Part shown: positions 1-6,106 of the stretch, piece by piece | How the letters are laid out: each line of letters begins with the position of its first letter | How positions within the stretch are numbered: position 1 is the first letter of the stretch | Source: an uncultured Campylobacter sp. | GTDB lineage: Bacteria; Campylobacterota; Campylobacteria; Campylobacterales; Campylobacteraceae | Direction: 5' to 3' | DNA length: 11,988 nucleotides | NCBI RefSeq assembly: GCF_937949835.1 | Contig: NZ_CALEDC010000397.1 | Span: 1-11,988 of the forward strand | Translations under genes and position numbers: made by a program | The notes under the pieces: generated by a model | Told to the model about the DNA's origin: nothing | The model's database searches: none | The model's input: only the letters and a program-made list of their open reading frames with translations

Positions 1-43
1 ACACCCGAGCGAACGCCGATAAATTTATAAACGCTCGCACTGC

Positions 44-67
44 AAAAAGCGCCGCGCGGACGCCGCT
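44..67 (-). terminator. Probable terminator of the fumarase operon
   Basis: Just beyond the stop codon of the beta-subunit gene, the minus strand can form a GC-rich hairpin. AGCG (67-64) pairs with CGCT (51-48), with three more GC pairs inside and a two-base bulge. It is followed by a run of five T (48-44). The stem is imperfect and the T-run is short, so this is a plausible but not certain intrinsic terminator. Confidence 0.4.
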
Positions 68-75
68 AGTAAAAT

Positions 76-636
76 TTAAATTTTTCTATAAGGCGCCTGA
101 CCTACTTCGTAGAAGTTATTGCCCTCGCTGTCGATCGCTACGATAGCGGGGAAATCCTCGACGGTAAGTCGCGCGACCGCCTCGGGGCCGAGCTCGGGAT
201 AGGCTAGCACTTCGTATTTTTTGATACTTTGGCTAATCAGCGCGCCCGCACCGCCGATGGCGACCATATAGACGCAACCAGATTTTTTCATCGCTTCGAC
301 GACGGCGTCGCTGCGGTAGCCCTTGCCGATCATGCCATTGATGCCTACTTCGTTTATCATCGTAGGAGTATATTTATCCATGCGTCCGCTAGTCGTAGGT
401 CCCGCAGCACCGATAGCCTGGCCCGGTTTGGCAGGGGTTGGTCCCAGATAATATATCGTCTCGCCGGCTAAGTTTACGGGTAGCTTCTCGCCGCGAGCGA
501 GAGTTTCGGTTAGAGCCTTGTGCGCGGCGTCGCGAGCTGCGATGATGGTGCCGCTGATTAGGACGTTATCGCCCGCCTTTAGGCTTTTTACTACGCTTTT
601 ATCGAAAGGTGCGGTAATTCTTTTAACTTCTGACAT
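76..636 (-). CDS. Fumarate hydratase class I, beta subunit (Fe-S hydro-lyase, C-terminal-domain type)
   Basis: Cytoplasmic subunit of an oxygen-sensitive 4Fe-4S class I fumarase, which interconverts fumarate and malate. The 186-residue product matches the C-terminal domain of E. coli FumA/FumB, here a separate chain. Visible family motifs are GTIIAARDAAHK (residues 29-40), GPTTSGRMDKY (79-89), GINGMIGKG (98-106) and the AIGGAGA stretch (126-132). The start at 636 is chosen because the message has AAGGAGGA five bases upstream of this ATG. An in-frame ATG at 666 would overlap the alpha gene, has no such site, and adds ten residues not expected in the family. The gene follows the alpha subunit after 10 bp, and its ribosome site overlaps the alpha stop codon, which suggests translational coupling. 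Tartrate dehydratase beta (TtdB) is related, but a fumarase role is more likely in a Campylobacter-like genome. Confidence 0.93.
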   Translation of the reverse strand: MSEVKRITAPFDKSVVKSLKAGDNVLISGTIIAARDAAHKALTETLARGEKLPVNLAGETIYYLGPTPAKPGQAIGAAGPTTSGRMDKYTPTMINEVGINGMIGKGYRSDAVVEAMKKSGCVYMVAIGGAGALISQSIKKYEVLAYPELGPEAVARLTVEDFPAIVAIDSEGNNFYEVGQAPYRKI

Positions 637-646
637 GATTTCCTCC

Positions 647-1492
647 TTATAGTTCGGCGTCGGCATGGCGAGCCGCGTGGCAGTTGATATTAACGGCGAC
701 CGGAAGCCCTGCTATGTGGGTCGGATACCACTCTACATTTACCTTAACGGCGGTATTTATGCCGCCCAAGCCCTGCGGACCGACGCCAGTAGCGCGAGCC
801 ATCTCCAGCAGCTCATCCTCTAGCTTGGCATAGCGCTCGTCGGGATTTCTGCTGTCGATCGAGCGAACCGCGGCTTGTTTGGCTAAAAGCGCCGCCTTAT
901 CCATCGTGCCGCCGATACCGACGCCTACGACCATAGGAGGGCAAGCGTTAGGGCCTGCGTATTTGACCGCCTCTAAAAATACTTTTTTTACCCCCTCGAT
1001 GCCGTCTGCCGGTACGAGCATTTTTAACACCGATTTGTTTTCGCTGCCAAAGCCCTTTGGGGCCACTTTGATCTTAAGCTTGTCGCCGGGGATGATGCGG
1101 GTATTGATGACCGCGGGAGTATTGTTTGTGGTGTTTTTACGCTCAAAAAGTGGCTCTGCGACCACGGATTTGCGCAGGTAACCGCCTACGTAGCCGTCTG
1201 CAACGCCTGCGTTGATAGCGTCCTCCAGATATCCACCCTCGATATGTACGTCCTGACCGAGTTCGACAAAAACCACCGTCATACCGGTATCTTGGCAGAT
1301 CGGCGCGACCTCTTTCGCCGCCAAATCGGCATTTTGTAAGAGCTTGCCTAAGATATCTTTGCCGATAGGCGAAGTCTCGTTCTCGCGCGCTTTCTCAAAT
1401 GCCGCACGCATATCGGGCGTGACTTGATAACAGGCTTTTTTGCAAAGCTCGCTGACTACTTTTGTAATCTCAGCCGCTTGGATCGTTTTCAT
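647..1492 (-). CDS. Fumarate hydratase class I, alpha subunit (4Fe-4S)
   Basis: This 281-residue chain matches the N-terminal, cluster-carrying domain of class I fumarases (the FumA/TtdA alpha family) and pairs with the downstream beta subunit. Three cysteines sit in the conserved contexts: C66 in APICQDTGM, C184 in PNACPPMVVG and C271 in NINCHAARH. They are the expected three protein ligands of the catalytic 4Fe-4S cluster. The glycine-rich GVGIGGTMDKA stretch (190-200) and GPQGLGG (238-244) are also typical. The ATG at 1492 has an AAGGAGA ribosome site a few bases upstream and fits the family N terminus. In Campylobacter-type organisms the enzyme supplies fumarate for respiration or runs the dicarboxylate cycle. 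A promoter (TATAAT, 1527-1522) and a 9-bp dyad lie directly upstream. Confidence 0.94.
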   Translation of the reverse strand: MKTIQAAEITKVVSELCKKACYQVTPDMRAAFEKARENETSPIGKDILGKLLQNADLAAKEVAPICQDTGMTVVFVELGQDVHIEGGYLEDAINAGVADGYVGGYLRKSVVAEPLFERKNTTNNTPAVINTRIIPGDKLKIKVAPKGFGSENKSVLKMLVPADGIEGVKKVFLEAVKYAGPNACPPMVVGVGIGGTMDKAALLAKQAAVRSIDSRNPDERYAKLEDELLEMARATGVGPQGLGGINTAVKVNVEWYPTHIAGLPVAVNINCHAARHADAEL

Positions 1493-1521
1493 GATTTCTC
1501 CTTGTATTGAAATTTTAATGG

Positions 1522-1527
1522 ATTATA
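1522..1527 (-). promoter_or_regulatory. -10 box of the fumarase operon promoter
   Basis: On the minus strand the sequence reads TATAAT, a perfect sigma-70 -10 box, about 30 bases upstream of the alpha-subunit ATG at 1492. This implies a short leader of roughly 20 bases. As usual in Campylobacter there is no clear -35 box; the equivalent region is occupied by the dyad at 1533-1554. Confidence 0.65.
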
Positions 1528-1532
1528 TTCCG

Positions 1533-1554
1533 TTAAACTAAAAACTTAGTTTAA
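1533..1554. promoter_or_regulatory. Perfect 9-bp inverted repeat, candidate operator
   Basis: TTAAACTAA (1533-1541) and TTAGTTTAA (1546-1554) are exact inverted repeats with a 4-base spacer. The dyad covers the -16 to -35 region of the leftward fumarase promoter, where a dimeric repressor or activator would act. It does not overlap the rightward cytochrome promoter. No regulator is identified from the sequence. Confidence 0.5.
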
Positions 1555-1617
1555 AATTTTATCTTCATTTAATAAATTTTAACAAAAGGCTAGAAAATAA
1601 GCGGTTTTTAATCTTTT

Positions 1618-1623
1618 TATAAT
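1618..1623 (+). promoter_or_regulatory. -10 box of the cytochrome operon promoter
   Basis: TATAAT lies within T-rich DNA about 70 bases before the ATG at 1692. It matches the Campylobacter sigma-70 pattern of a strong -10 box without a -35 box and predicts a leader of about 60 bases. Confidence 0.6.
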
Positions 1624-1691
1624 AAAATACCGCTTTCCGAATTATCAAATACTAAAAATTTTGCGAAGAAATTTTAAAATCAAGGAAACCT

Positions 1692-2249
1692 ATGAAAAAG
1701 AAAACTCTTGTGCTGCTCGTGGGCGCTTGTGTGCTTATAGGAATGATACTTTCTCTTGGGATCGCAGAGATGGTTCACCTTACGGGCACCGATAAATTTT
1801 GCGTATCCTGTCATACGATGCAGCCGATGGCAAACGCCTTTCACAACGACGTTCACGGCGGCAATAACCCGCAAGGCTTCAAGGCCGATTGCGTCGCCTG
1901 TCACGTCTCTCATGAAAATACCTTTATGTATCTTTGGACTAAAGCTCTAACCTCCGCAAATGATGTCTACAAAACGGTCTTTACCGATGCCGATAAGATC
2001 GACTGGCAAGAAAAACGCAAGGAGCGAAATCATTTCGTTTATGAAAGCGGCTGTCTAAGCTGCCACCGAAATTTAAAAGAGCAAAATAATCAAGTAAATA
2101 AAGCCTGGCTTGCGCATAGGGATTATTTCGCGGGCACTACCGGCAAAACCTGCGTGCAGTGCCACGAAAATGTCGGTCACAAAAATATGGGTATAGAGAT
2201 TACCAAATATTGGGATAAATACAACCGAGAAAATAACAAAACCAAATAA
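1692..2249 (+). CDS. haoC: NapC/NrfH-family tetrahaem cytochrome c, quinol dehydrogenase partner of the Hao-like protein
   Basis: A 185-residue membrane-anchored electron-transfer protein that should take electrons from menaquinol and pass them to a periplasmic reductase. The N terminus has three lysines and then one hydrophobic helix (about 5-26) that acts as an uncleaved anchor. Four CXXCH haem sites follow at residues 37-41, 67-71, 121-125 and 154-158. The first is CVSCHTM, matching the NrfH pattern in which a nearby Met can serve as haem ligand. The ATG has an AAGGA ribosome site. The octahaem gene starts 10 bp after its stop, and the next ribosome site adjoins the stop codon, so the two are almost certainly co-translated. 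In other epsilonproteobacteria this arrangement is described as a haoCA-type pair; the symbol is used in that sense. A normal NrfH would sit next to a pentahaem nrfA, which is not seen here. Confidence 0.9.
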   Translation: MKKKTLVLLVGACVLIGMILSLGIAEMVHLTGTDKFCVSCHTMQPMANAFHNDVHGGNNPQGFKADCVACHVSHENTFMYLWTKALTSANDVYKTVFTDADKIDWQEKRKERNHFVYESGCLSCHRNLKEQNNQVNKAWLAHRDYFAGTTGKTCVQCHENVGHKNMGIEITKYWDKYNRENNKTK

Positions 2250-2259
2250 AGGAGAAGCA

Positions 2260-3660
2260 ATGCTAAAAAAAGTCGCTATTTTAATAGCCTGTATCGCATC
2301 GTTTGCATTCGCAGAAATGCCCGCGCAGCATGCGAATATGTCCGCGTCGGACGCGAACGTAAGCAATTCCGTAAACGTTAGTCTTACGAAGAATTTAAAG
2401 GTAAATAGGCAGCTTACGCCGCTAGCTAGACGCTGCGTCGAGTGCCATGCCGAAAAAACTCCGGGCGTCGTTGCGGATTGGAAGATGAGCCGCCACGCTC
2501 ACGTAGGCGTTAGCTGTACCGACTGCCACTCGCAGCCAGCAGATAGCCCTATGGCAGCTAAAGAGCCGCATCCGAAAGACACAGACAATCATATTTCGGT
2601 GCTAGTTAGCCCTAAAACCTGTGCCAAATGCCACAGTAACGAGGTTAAAGAGTTTGAAAACAGCGGTCACGCAAGAGGCGCTATGCAGATGCAAGCCAAC
2701 AAAGGAATGGTTGATCTAATGTATCACTACGAAGGACGTGATATCCCTGATCTTAAACACGCGCCTGATATTACCGGCTGCTCTCAATGCCACGGTAGCG
2801 TCATTAAAATGGATGAGCATAACAAGCCTACCAAAGAGACCTGGCCCGTTTACGGCATCGGTACGGTTTATCCGGACGGTAGCGTAGGCGGATGCAAATC
2901 ATGCCACTCGAGTCATAAATTTTCGATTGCTGAAGCTCGTAAGCCTGCTGCTTGCGCATCTTGCCACTTAGGACCTGATCATCCGGATATCGAAATTTAC
3001 AACAACTCAATGCACGGACACGTATTTAACGCCGAAGGCAATGAATGGAAATTTGACAGCGCTCCTGGTACTTGGGCAGTTCCTGACTACCGCGCCCCTA
3101 CATGTGCAACCTGCCATATTAGCGGCGGTGTGGGCGATCTAAACTCCACTCACAACGTATCTCAACGCTTGAAGTGGAATTTGTGGCAGCCTAAGAGCAA
3201 TCTACGCACCGGCGGTAATGAGACCGCGGTAAGCGAGTTTTTAAATACCGGCAAGTTAAACGTCGGCAATCCTTTGGCGGGTAACCTAAACGGTCCTGAG
3301 GCAGCGCGTGCGGAGATGAAGCAAGTCTGCAAAGAGTGCCACGCAAGCACCCACACGAATAATTTCTTTGAGGTGGGCGATAAGCAGGTACTTCTATATA
3401 ACGTTTACAACGACGAAGCGACTAAGATGCTAAAAGAGCTTAAGGAAAAGAAACTTCTAAAAGACGATCCTTGGGCGGATGCGTTTCAGCGAATCTATTA
3501 TGTTTCATGGCACCACGAGGGTCGCAGAATGCGCCAGGGCGCGCTAATGGGCGGACCTGATTATTCGCATTGGCACGGCGTATTCGAGGTCAAAAACGAC
3601 ATTAGAGAGATGCGCGAAATCTACGAGCGCCGCATCAAAACCGGCAAGATCGAGGAATAA
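2260..3660 (+). CDS. haoA: Octahaem cytochrome c, hydroxylamine-oxidoreductase-like (epsilon-Hao)
   Basis: A 466-residue periplasmic octahaem cytochrome. Residues 1-18 are a signal peptide with a cleavage-like AFA/E. Eight CXXCH sites lie at 59-63, 86-90, 121-125, 174-178, 212-216, 232-236, 282-286 and 357-361, and the mature protein has no cysteine outside them. The haem spacing, the long haem-free C-terminal helical part and the NrfH-type partner immediately upstream fit the Hao-like cytochromes of Campylobacter and Caminibacter. From the literature these work in the reductive direction, turning nitrite or hydroxylamine into ammonium, and lack the Tyr that cross-links the P460 haem in nitrifier Hao. 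Whether that Tyr is absent here needs an alignment; Y413, Y414 and Y435 are the candidates by eye. A LIAC stretch at 8-11 resembles a lipobox but lies too early in the signal peptide to be convincing. The gene ends the operon before a strong terminator. Confidence 0.88.
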   Translation: MLKKVAILIACIASFAFAEMPAQHANMSASDANVSNSVNVSLTKNLKVNRQLTPLARRCVECHAEKTPGVVADWKMSRHAHVGVSCTDCHSQPADSPMAAKEPHPKDTDNHISVLVSPKTCAKCHSNEVKEFENSGHARGAMQMQANKGMVDLMYHYEGRDIPDLKHAPDITGCSQCHGSVIKMDEHNKPTKETWPVYGIGTVYPDGSVGGCKSCHSSHKFSIAEARKPAACASCHLGPDHPDIEIYNNSMHGHVFNAEGNEWKFDSAPGTWAVPDYRAPTCATCHISGGVGDLNSTHNVSQRLKWNLWQPKSNLRTGGNETAVSEFLNTGKLNVGNPLAGNLNGPEAARAEMKQVCKECHASTHTNNFFEVGDKQVLLYNVYNDEATKMLKELKEKKLLKDDPWADAFQRIYYVSWHHEGRRMRQGALMGGPDYSHWHGVFEVKNDIREMREIYERRIKTGKIEE

Positions 3661-3708
3661 TCCCTCTTAGTCTGCTAAATTTTGCCGGACTAAACAGATC
3701 AAGCTTGT

Positions 3709-3737
3709 AAGCCCCTGCACTTCGCGGGGGCTTTTTT
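3709..3737 (+). terminator. Strong intrinsic terminator after the Hao-like gene
   Basis: AAGCCCC (3709-3715) pairs with GGGGCTT (3727-3733). The stem extends through a G-U pair and two GC pairs to a five-base loop, and the hairpin runs into six T (3732-3737). It lies about 50 bases after the stop at 3660 and closes the cytochrome operon. Confidence 0.87.
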
Positions 3738-3895
3738 ATTTGCATAAAATTTTGGAATTTTATTTTGCAATCCGCAAAGCCCATCGAAAATCGCGCCTAA
3801 AAACCACTGTCTAATTATTTAAGATCATTGAGAATTTATGACGGAAATGGCTGATAAATTAGAGTAAATTTATCTCTTTGCAATCCAAAATTAGC

Positions 3896-3901
3896 TACAA
3901 T
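3896..3901 (+). promoter_or_regulatory. -10 box for the orphan gene at 3928
   Basis: TACAAT preceded by GC (GCTACAAT), about 27 bases before the ATG at 3928. It is a one-mismatch sigma-70 -10 box and predicts a leader of about 20 bases, so this gene is probably transcribed on its own. Confidence 0.5.
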
Positions 3902-3927
3902 CGCGCATATCATTTAAAAGGAATTTT

Positions 3928-4344
3928 ATGGACAAGCAAACGGCATTAGACTTTTTGAGACTTCATCAGCCGATGCCTGCGCAGCTTTCGGATCAGCTCG
4001 TGGCAGAGTTTCGCGCGGTACGGGAGTTTTTGCGTGATAATCCCTGCGACGAGGCGCTTGAGCCGCTTTTGCGCTCGCTAAACGAGGGCGACGGCGCAGG
4101 TGAATATCCGCTCGTGGACGAGGTATTGGGCGCGGCGGACGATACTGCTGCGGTAGCTGCGATTAGAGCGGTCTTGGAAGATCCGAGCACGGGCAGCGGA
4201 GCGCGATTTTGGGCGACGCTTTTTAGCGTGAGCTTCGTCCGTAAGGAGCTCATCGCAAGCCTGGAGACATCGCTTAAATACGCAAACGATGATTTGATCG
4301 AGCTTACGAAGGAGCAGATCGAAATGTTTAAACAGCTGACGTAA
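3928..4344 (+). CDS. Hypothetical protein, possibly helical-repeat (HEAT-like)
   Basis: A 138-residue soluble protein that I do not recognise with confidence. An AAGGA ribosome site precedes the ATG, a promoter-like TACAAT lies upstream, and codon use is ordinary for the window, so it looks real. It has no signal peptide or membrane segment. Sequence character is almost all alpha-helical, acidic and Leu/Ala-rich. The part from about residue 43 (ALEPLLRSLNEGDG, then YPLVDEVL, then ARFWATLF and ELIASLETSL) loosely resembles HEAT-like repeat proteins, some of which are immunity proteins of polymorphic toxins. This is a weak impression and no toxin gene is visible next to it. It stands alone between a terminator and the gene-poor stretch to its right. 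Confidence 0.75.
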   Translation: MDKQTALDFLRLHQPMPAQLSDQLVAEFRAVREFLRDNPCDEALEPLLRSLNEGDGAGEYPLVDEVLGAADDTAAVAAIRAVLEDPSTGSGARFWATLFSVSFVRKELIASLETSLKYANDDLIELTKEQIEMFKQLT

Positions 4345-4671
4345 AGCTAGCTGCGTAACTTATAGTTGCGCCTTATTCGCCAGATTGCGCCGCTACAAAG
4401 CAAATCCAAATTTATAAAAATCGGCTTAATCGCAGGCTGCTTTTAAATTTTAAAATTTTGCGGTCGCTTAAAATTTCTTAGAGGCGGCGGTTATGCAAGA
4501 GGCGTGCTTTATTTTCTACGTGCTGTGGCAGGCGCCCTGCGCGCGGAATTTCTATCGGCAAAATAGTGTCGCCGTTAAGCGGCAAGTGGCTCCGAGAGAT
4601 ATCTACCTAGGGAGGGTAGAAATTTCACGGCGTCGTTTGAAGTAAAATTTTAAATCTGCGGGCTTGTGATA

Positions 4672-4872
4672 GAATTTAAGTCGTAATTGTGAAACGGAAT
4701 TTAATATGCGGCGAGCACGACGCTGAAATTTTAAGCTTGCGTCGCGCAGTGGTGAGATTTCGCTCGGTGCGATCCGTACGAAATTTTAAGCCGTAAAGAT
4801 AAGGCGGAATTTCTCATACGCAATTTTTTTGAGACGAAATTTTAAGTAATGAGTTTGAGGCGGAATTCTAAG
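4672..4872. repeat. Eroded tandem array, period about 55 bp, about four copies
   Basis: The core GAAATTTTAAG occurs at 4725-4735, 4780-4790 and 4836-4846, that is 55 and 56 bases apart, with a shortened GAATTTAAG at 4672-4680 (53 bases earlier). A second core of the form CGGAATT follows each copy by about 25 bases: near 4695, in decayed form near 4754 (GAGATTTCG), and near 4805 and 4861. The last two copies share ACGAAATTTTAAG exactly. A dispersed relative with TTTTAAGCTTGCG lies at about 5232. Confidence 0.55.
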
Positions 4873-4890
4873 GCGCGAGTTAGACTATAA

Positions 4891-5100
4891 ACTCGCACCG
4901 TCGGTAGAGGATACCGCGCTTTTTTGCGGGCTGAGAGCTTCGATCGCATGGTAAATGATTCTGCGCCATTTTGCACTACAGCTATGGATCTCGACCACGC
5001 CAGTGAGCAAGGCTGCGCTGCGCTATACAAGAAGTATGTTGCGCATTTCATAAGCGATCTTGTAGCGAGATTAGATTATGAGTCTCGGTGTATGGCATAG
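4891..5100 (+). pseudogene. Possible 3' relic of a lost gene
   Basis: This frame is open for 69 codons, ending in TAG at 5098-5100, and has no good start; the only internal ATG near the beginning is at 4948 and lacks a ribosome site. The last 50 residues look protein-like, with an amphipathic stretch ASEQGCAALYKKYVAHF followed by ISDLVARL. This loosely recalls the C-terminal helix of creatininase-family amidohydrolases, but the resemblance is too short to rely on. The complementary strand is also open in part (4842-5051) without a ribosome site. It could equally be chance. Confidence 0.2.
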
Positions 5101-5576
5101 GAATTTGGGCGGGTATGATCCGTGTGGATTACACGGCGCAGATTTTGCGCCCCCATCTGCACTGCCAAAAATTCTGCCTAGCGGAAGCGATCTAGAAATT
5201 TTGCAACGGCACAAAATTGCCTGGCGCGGATTTTAAGCTTGCGAGAAATTTCGCACCGCTAGTATTCGAGAAGCGTAAAATTTTAAATTGTATGTCGCTT
5301 TAAAATTTTAAACTTATGAAATTTGAGCTGCGCTTGCTTTTAAATCCTAATTACGCGCCGTGCTTGGCGATGAAATTTTAAAATTTTATTGCGCCAAGAG
5401 CAGCTCGATCAATCGGCGGACGCAGTAAAAATAAGATAGATAAAATGCATTAGCGCGTGAGCGAGGCTAAATTTTTAAATCGCTGGCTAAATTTTAAAAC
5501 GTGGCACCGCTTGCGGGCGCTCGATCTTGGCTTTAAAATAGTTAAATTTAGCGCTGGCACCCGCAAGACGTTTCGG

Positions 5577-5795
5577 CTACCTGATTTTTGCGGTGCCGAA
5601 GCAAAGCCCGTTTTTGTCGCACTGCATATTTTCTATCTGCGGATCCTCGCTTTCGCCGCAGATTTGGATCATTTGATGCGACGCCTCGTCCATTTTGGGC
5701 TCGCTGCAATGCGAAACGCCTGGCTTTGGCTGCTCAGGATTGGAGCAGCCGCATACAAACAGCGCTGCGCAGGCGAATAAAAGAGCATTTTTCAT
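5577..5795 (-). CDS. Small cysteine-containing lipoprotein, function unknown
   Basis: A 72-residue predicted lipoprotein. The signal peptide MKNALLFACAALFVCGC ends in a lipobox-like VCGC, so C17 should be the lipidated residue. The mature part is only about 56 residues, begins with a Ser/Pro/Gln linker, and carries four more cysteines (C30, C46, C59, C65), enough for two disulfides or a metal site. The C-terminal part has a CDKNGLC segment. An AAAGGA ribosome site sits at 5807-5802, seven bases before the ATG, and a TAAAAT -10-like box lies at 5828-5823. I do not recognise a family. It is divergent from the copper-type membrane protein at 6107 and shares its 311-base upstream region, so a common regulator is possible but unproven. 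Confidence 0.7.
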   Translation of the reverse strand: MKNALLFACAALFVCGCSNPEQPKPGVSHCSEPKMDEASHQMIQICGESEDPQIENMQCDKNGLCFGTAKIR

Positions 5796-6007
5796 TTTAA
5801 ATCCTTTTAAAAAAATTTCGTAATTTTATCTTTGTAAAACTGAAATTTTACGGAATTTAAAGCGTTTTGGCTAAATTTAATGCAGCTGCATCTGCAAATA
5901 TAAATTTTCTAAATTTTGCGTTAGATACGAAAGGGCGGCGTGTAAAGCGAGATAAATTTAATATTTGCGGGCGAGCTTTAAGACGCAGCTCAAATCATTT
6001 TGCGGAA

Positions 6008-6039
6008 AGATAAGATTAAAGGCGCACTTAATCTTATCT
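6008..6039. promoter_or_regulatory. Perfect 12-bp inverted repeat upstream of the Met/His-tail gene, candidate operator
   Basis: AGATAAGATTAA (6008-6019) and TTAATCTTATCT (6028-6039) are exact inverted repeats with an 8-base spacer. The dyad lies about 30 to 60 bases upstream of the TAGAAT box at 6070-6075, between two divergent genes, so it could serve either. On the plus strand T-rich DNA follows, so an AT-rich terminator of a small unannotated RNA is the alternative. Confidence 0.5.
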
Positions 6040-6069
6040 ATCGTTTTAAAATTTTTTACCGAAAGCCGC

Positions 6070-6075
6070 TAGAAT
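6070..6075 (+). promoter_or_regulatory. -10 box for the Met/His-tail membrane protein gene
   Basis: TAGAAT preceded by GC, 31 bases before the ATG at 6107, behind a T-rich stretch (6043-6058). It is a one-mismatch sigma-70 -10 box with a predicted leader of about 25 bases. Confidence 0.5.
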
Positions 6076-6106
6076 TGCGTCTTTTAAACCAAAATAAGGA
6101 GAAAAC

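Larger units (their letters stand above)
4345..5576. other. Gene-poor stretch with degraded repeats and no convincing intact gene
   Basis: About 1.2 kb with no ORF that has both a ribosome site and protein-like character over a useful length. It holds many copies of AAATTTTAA, a four-copy eroded tandem array (4672-4872), a short open frame that may be a relic (4891-5100), another 50-codon frame at 4493-4645 with a weak GAGGCGG upstream and no recognisable product, and AT-rich hairpins: CTTGGCG/CGCCAAG at 5363-5369/5392-5398, and CTTGCGGG/CCCGCAAG at 5510-5517/5560-5567. The second lies just past the stop of the leftward lipoprotein gene and could help end its transcript. No tRNA, rRNA or CRISPR pattern was seen. 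A decayed gene region is the simplest reading. Confidence 0.6.

Noticed and set aside
637..666. Upstream ATG at 666 giving the fumarase beta subunit ten extra residues
   Set aside because: The extension overlaps the alpha gene and has no ribosome site, while the ATG at 636 has an ideal AAGGAGGA site and matches the usual N terminus.
1692..2249. Reading the tetrahaem protein as NrfH of an NrfHA nitrite reductase
   Set aside because: The following gene has eight CXXCH sites, no CXXCK site, and Hao-like features, so it is not the pentahaem NrfA.
2260..2313. Lipoprotein signal (LIAC at residues 8-11) in the Hao-like protein
   Set aside because: The cysteine comes too early, before a full hydrophobic core, and a standard signal-peptidase site (AFA/E at 18) follows.
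4842..5051. 69-residue minus-strand ORF in the gene-poor stretch
   Set aside because: No ribosome site, no recognisable motif, and composition unlike the real genes of the window.
4345..5456. CRISPR array suggested by regular spacing of AAATTTTAA words
   Set aside because: The repeated cores are only about 11 bases, imperfect, and the intervening sequences are themselves related, unlike repeat-spacer structure; the word is also common inside genes here.
5457..5780. 107-residue plus-strand ORF opposite the small lipoprotein
   Set aside because: It starts with GTG without a ribosome site, has Arg/Trp/Ala-rich composition typical of an antisense frame, and overlaps a gene with a signal peptide, lipobox and good ribosome site.
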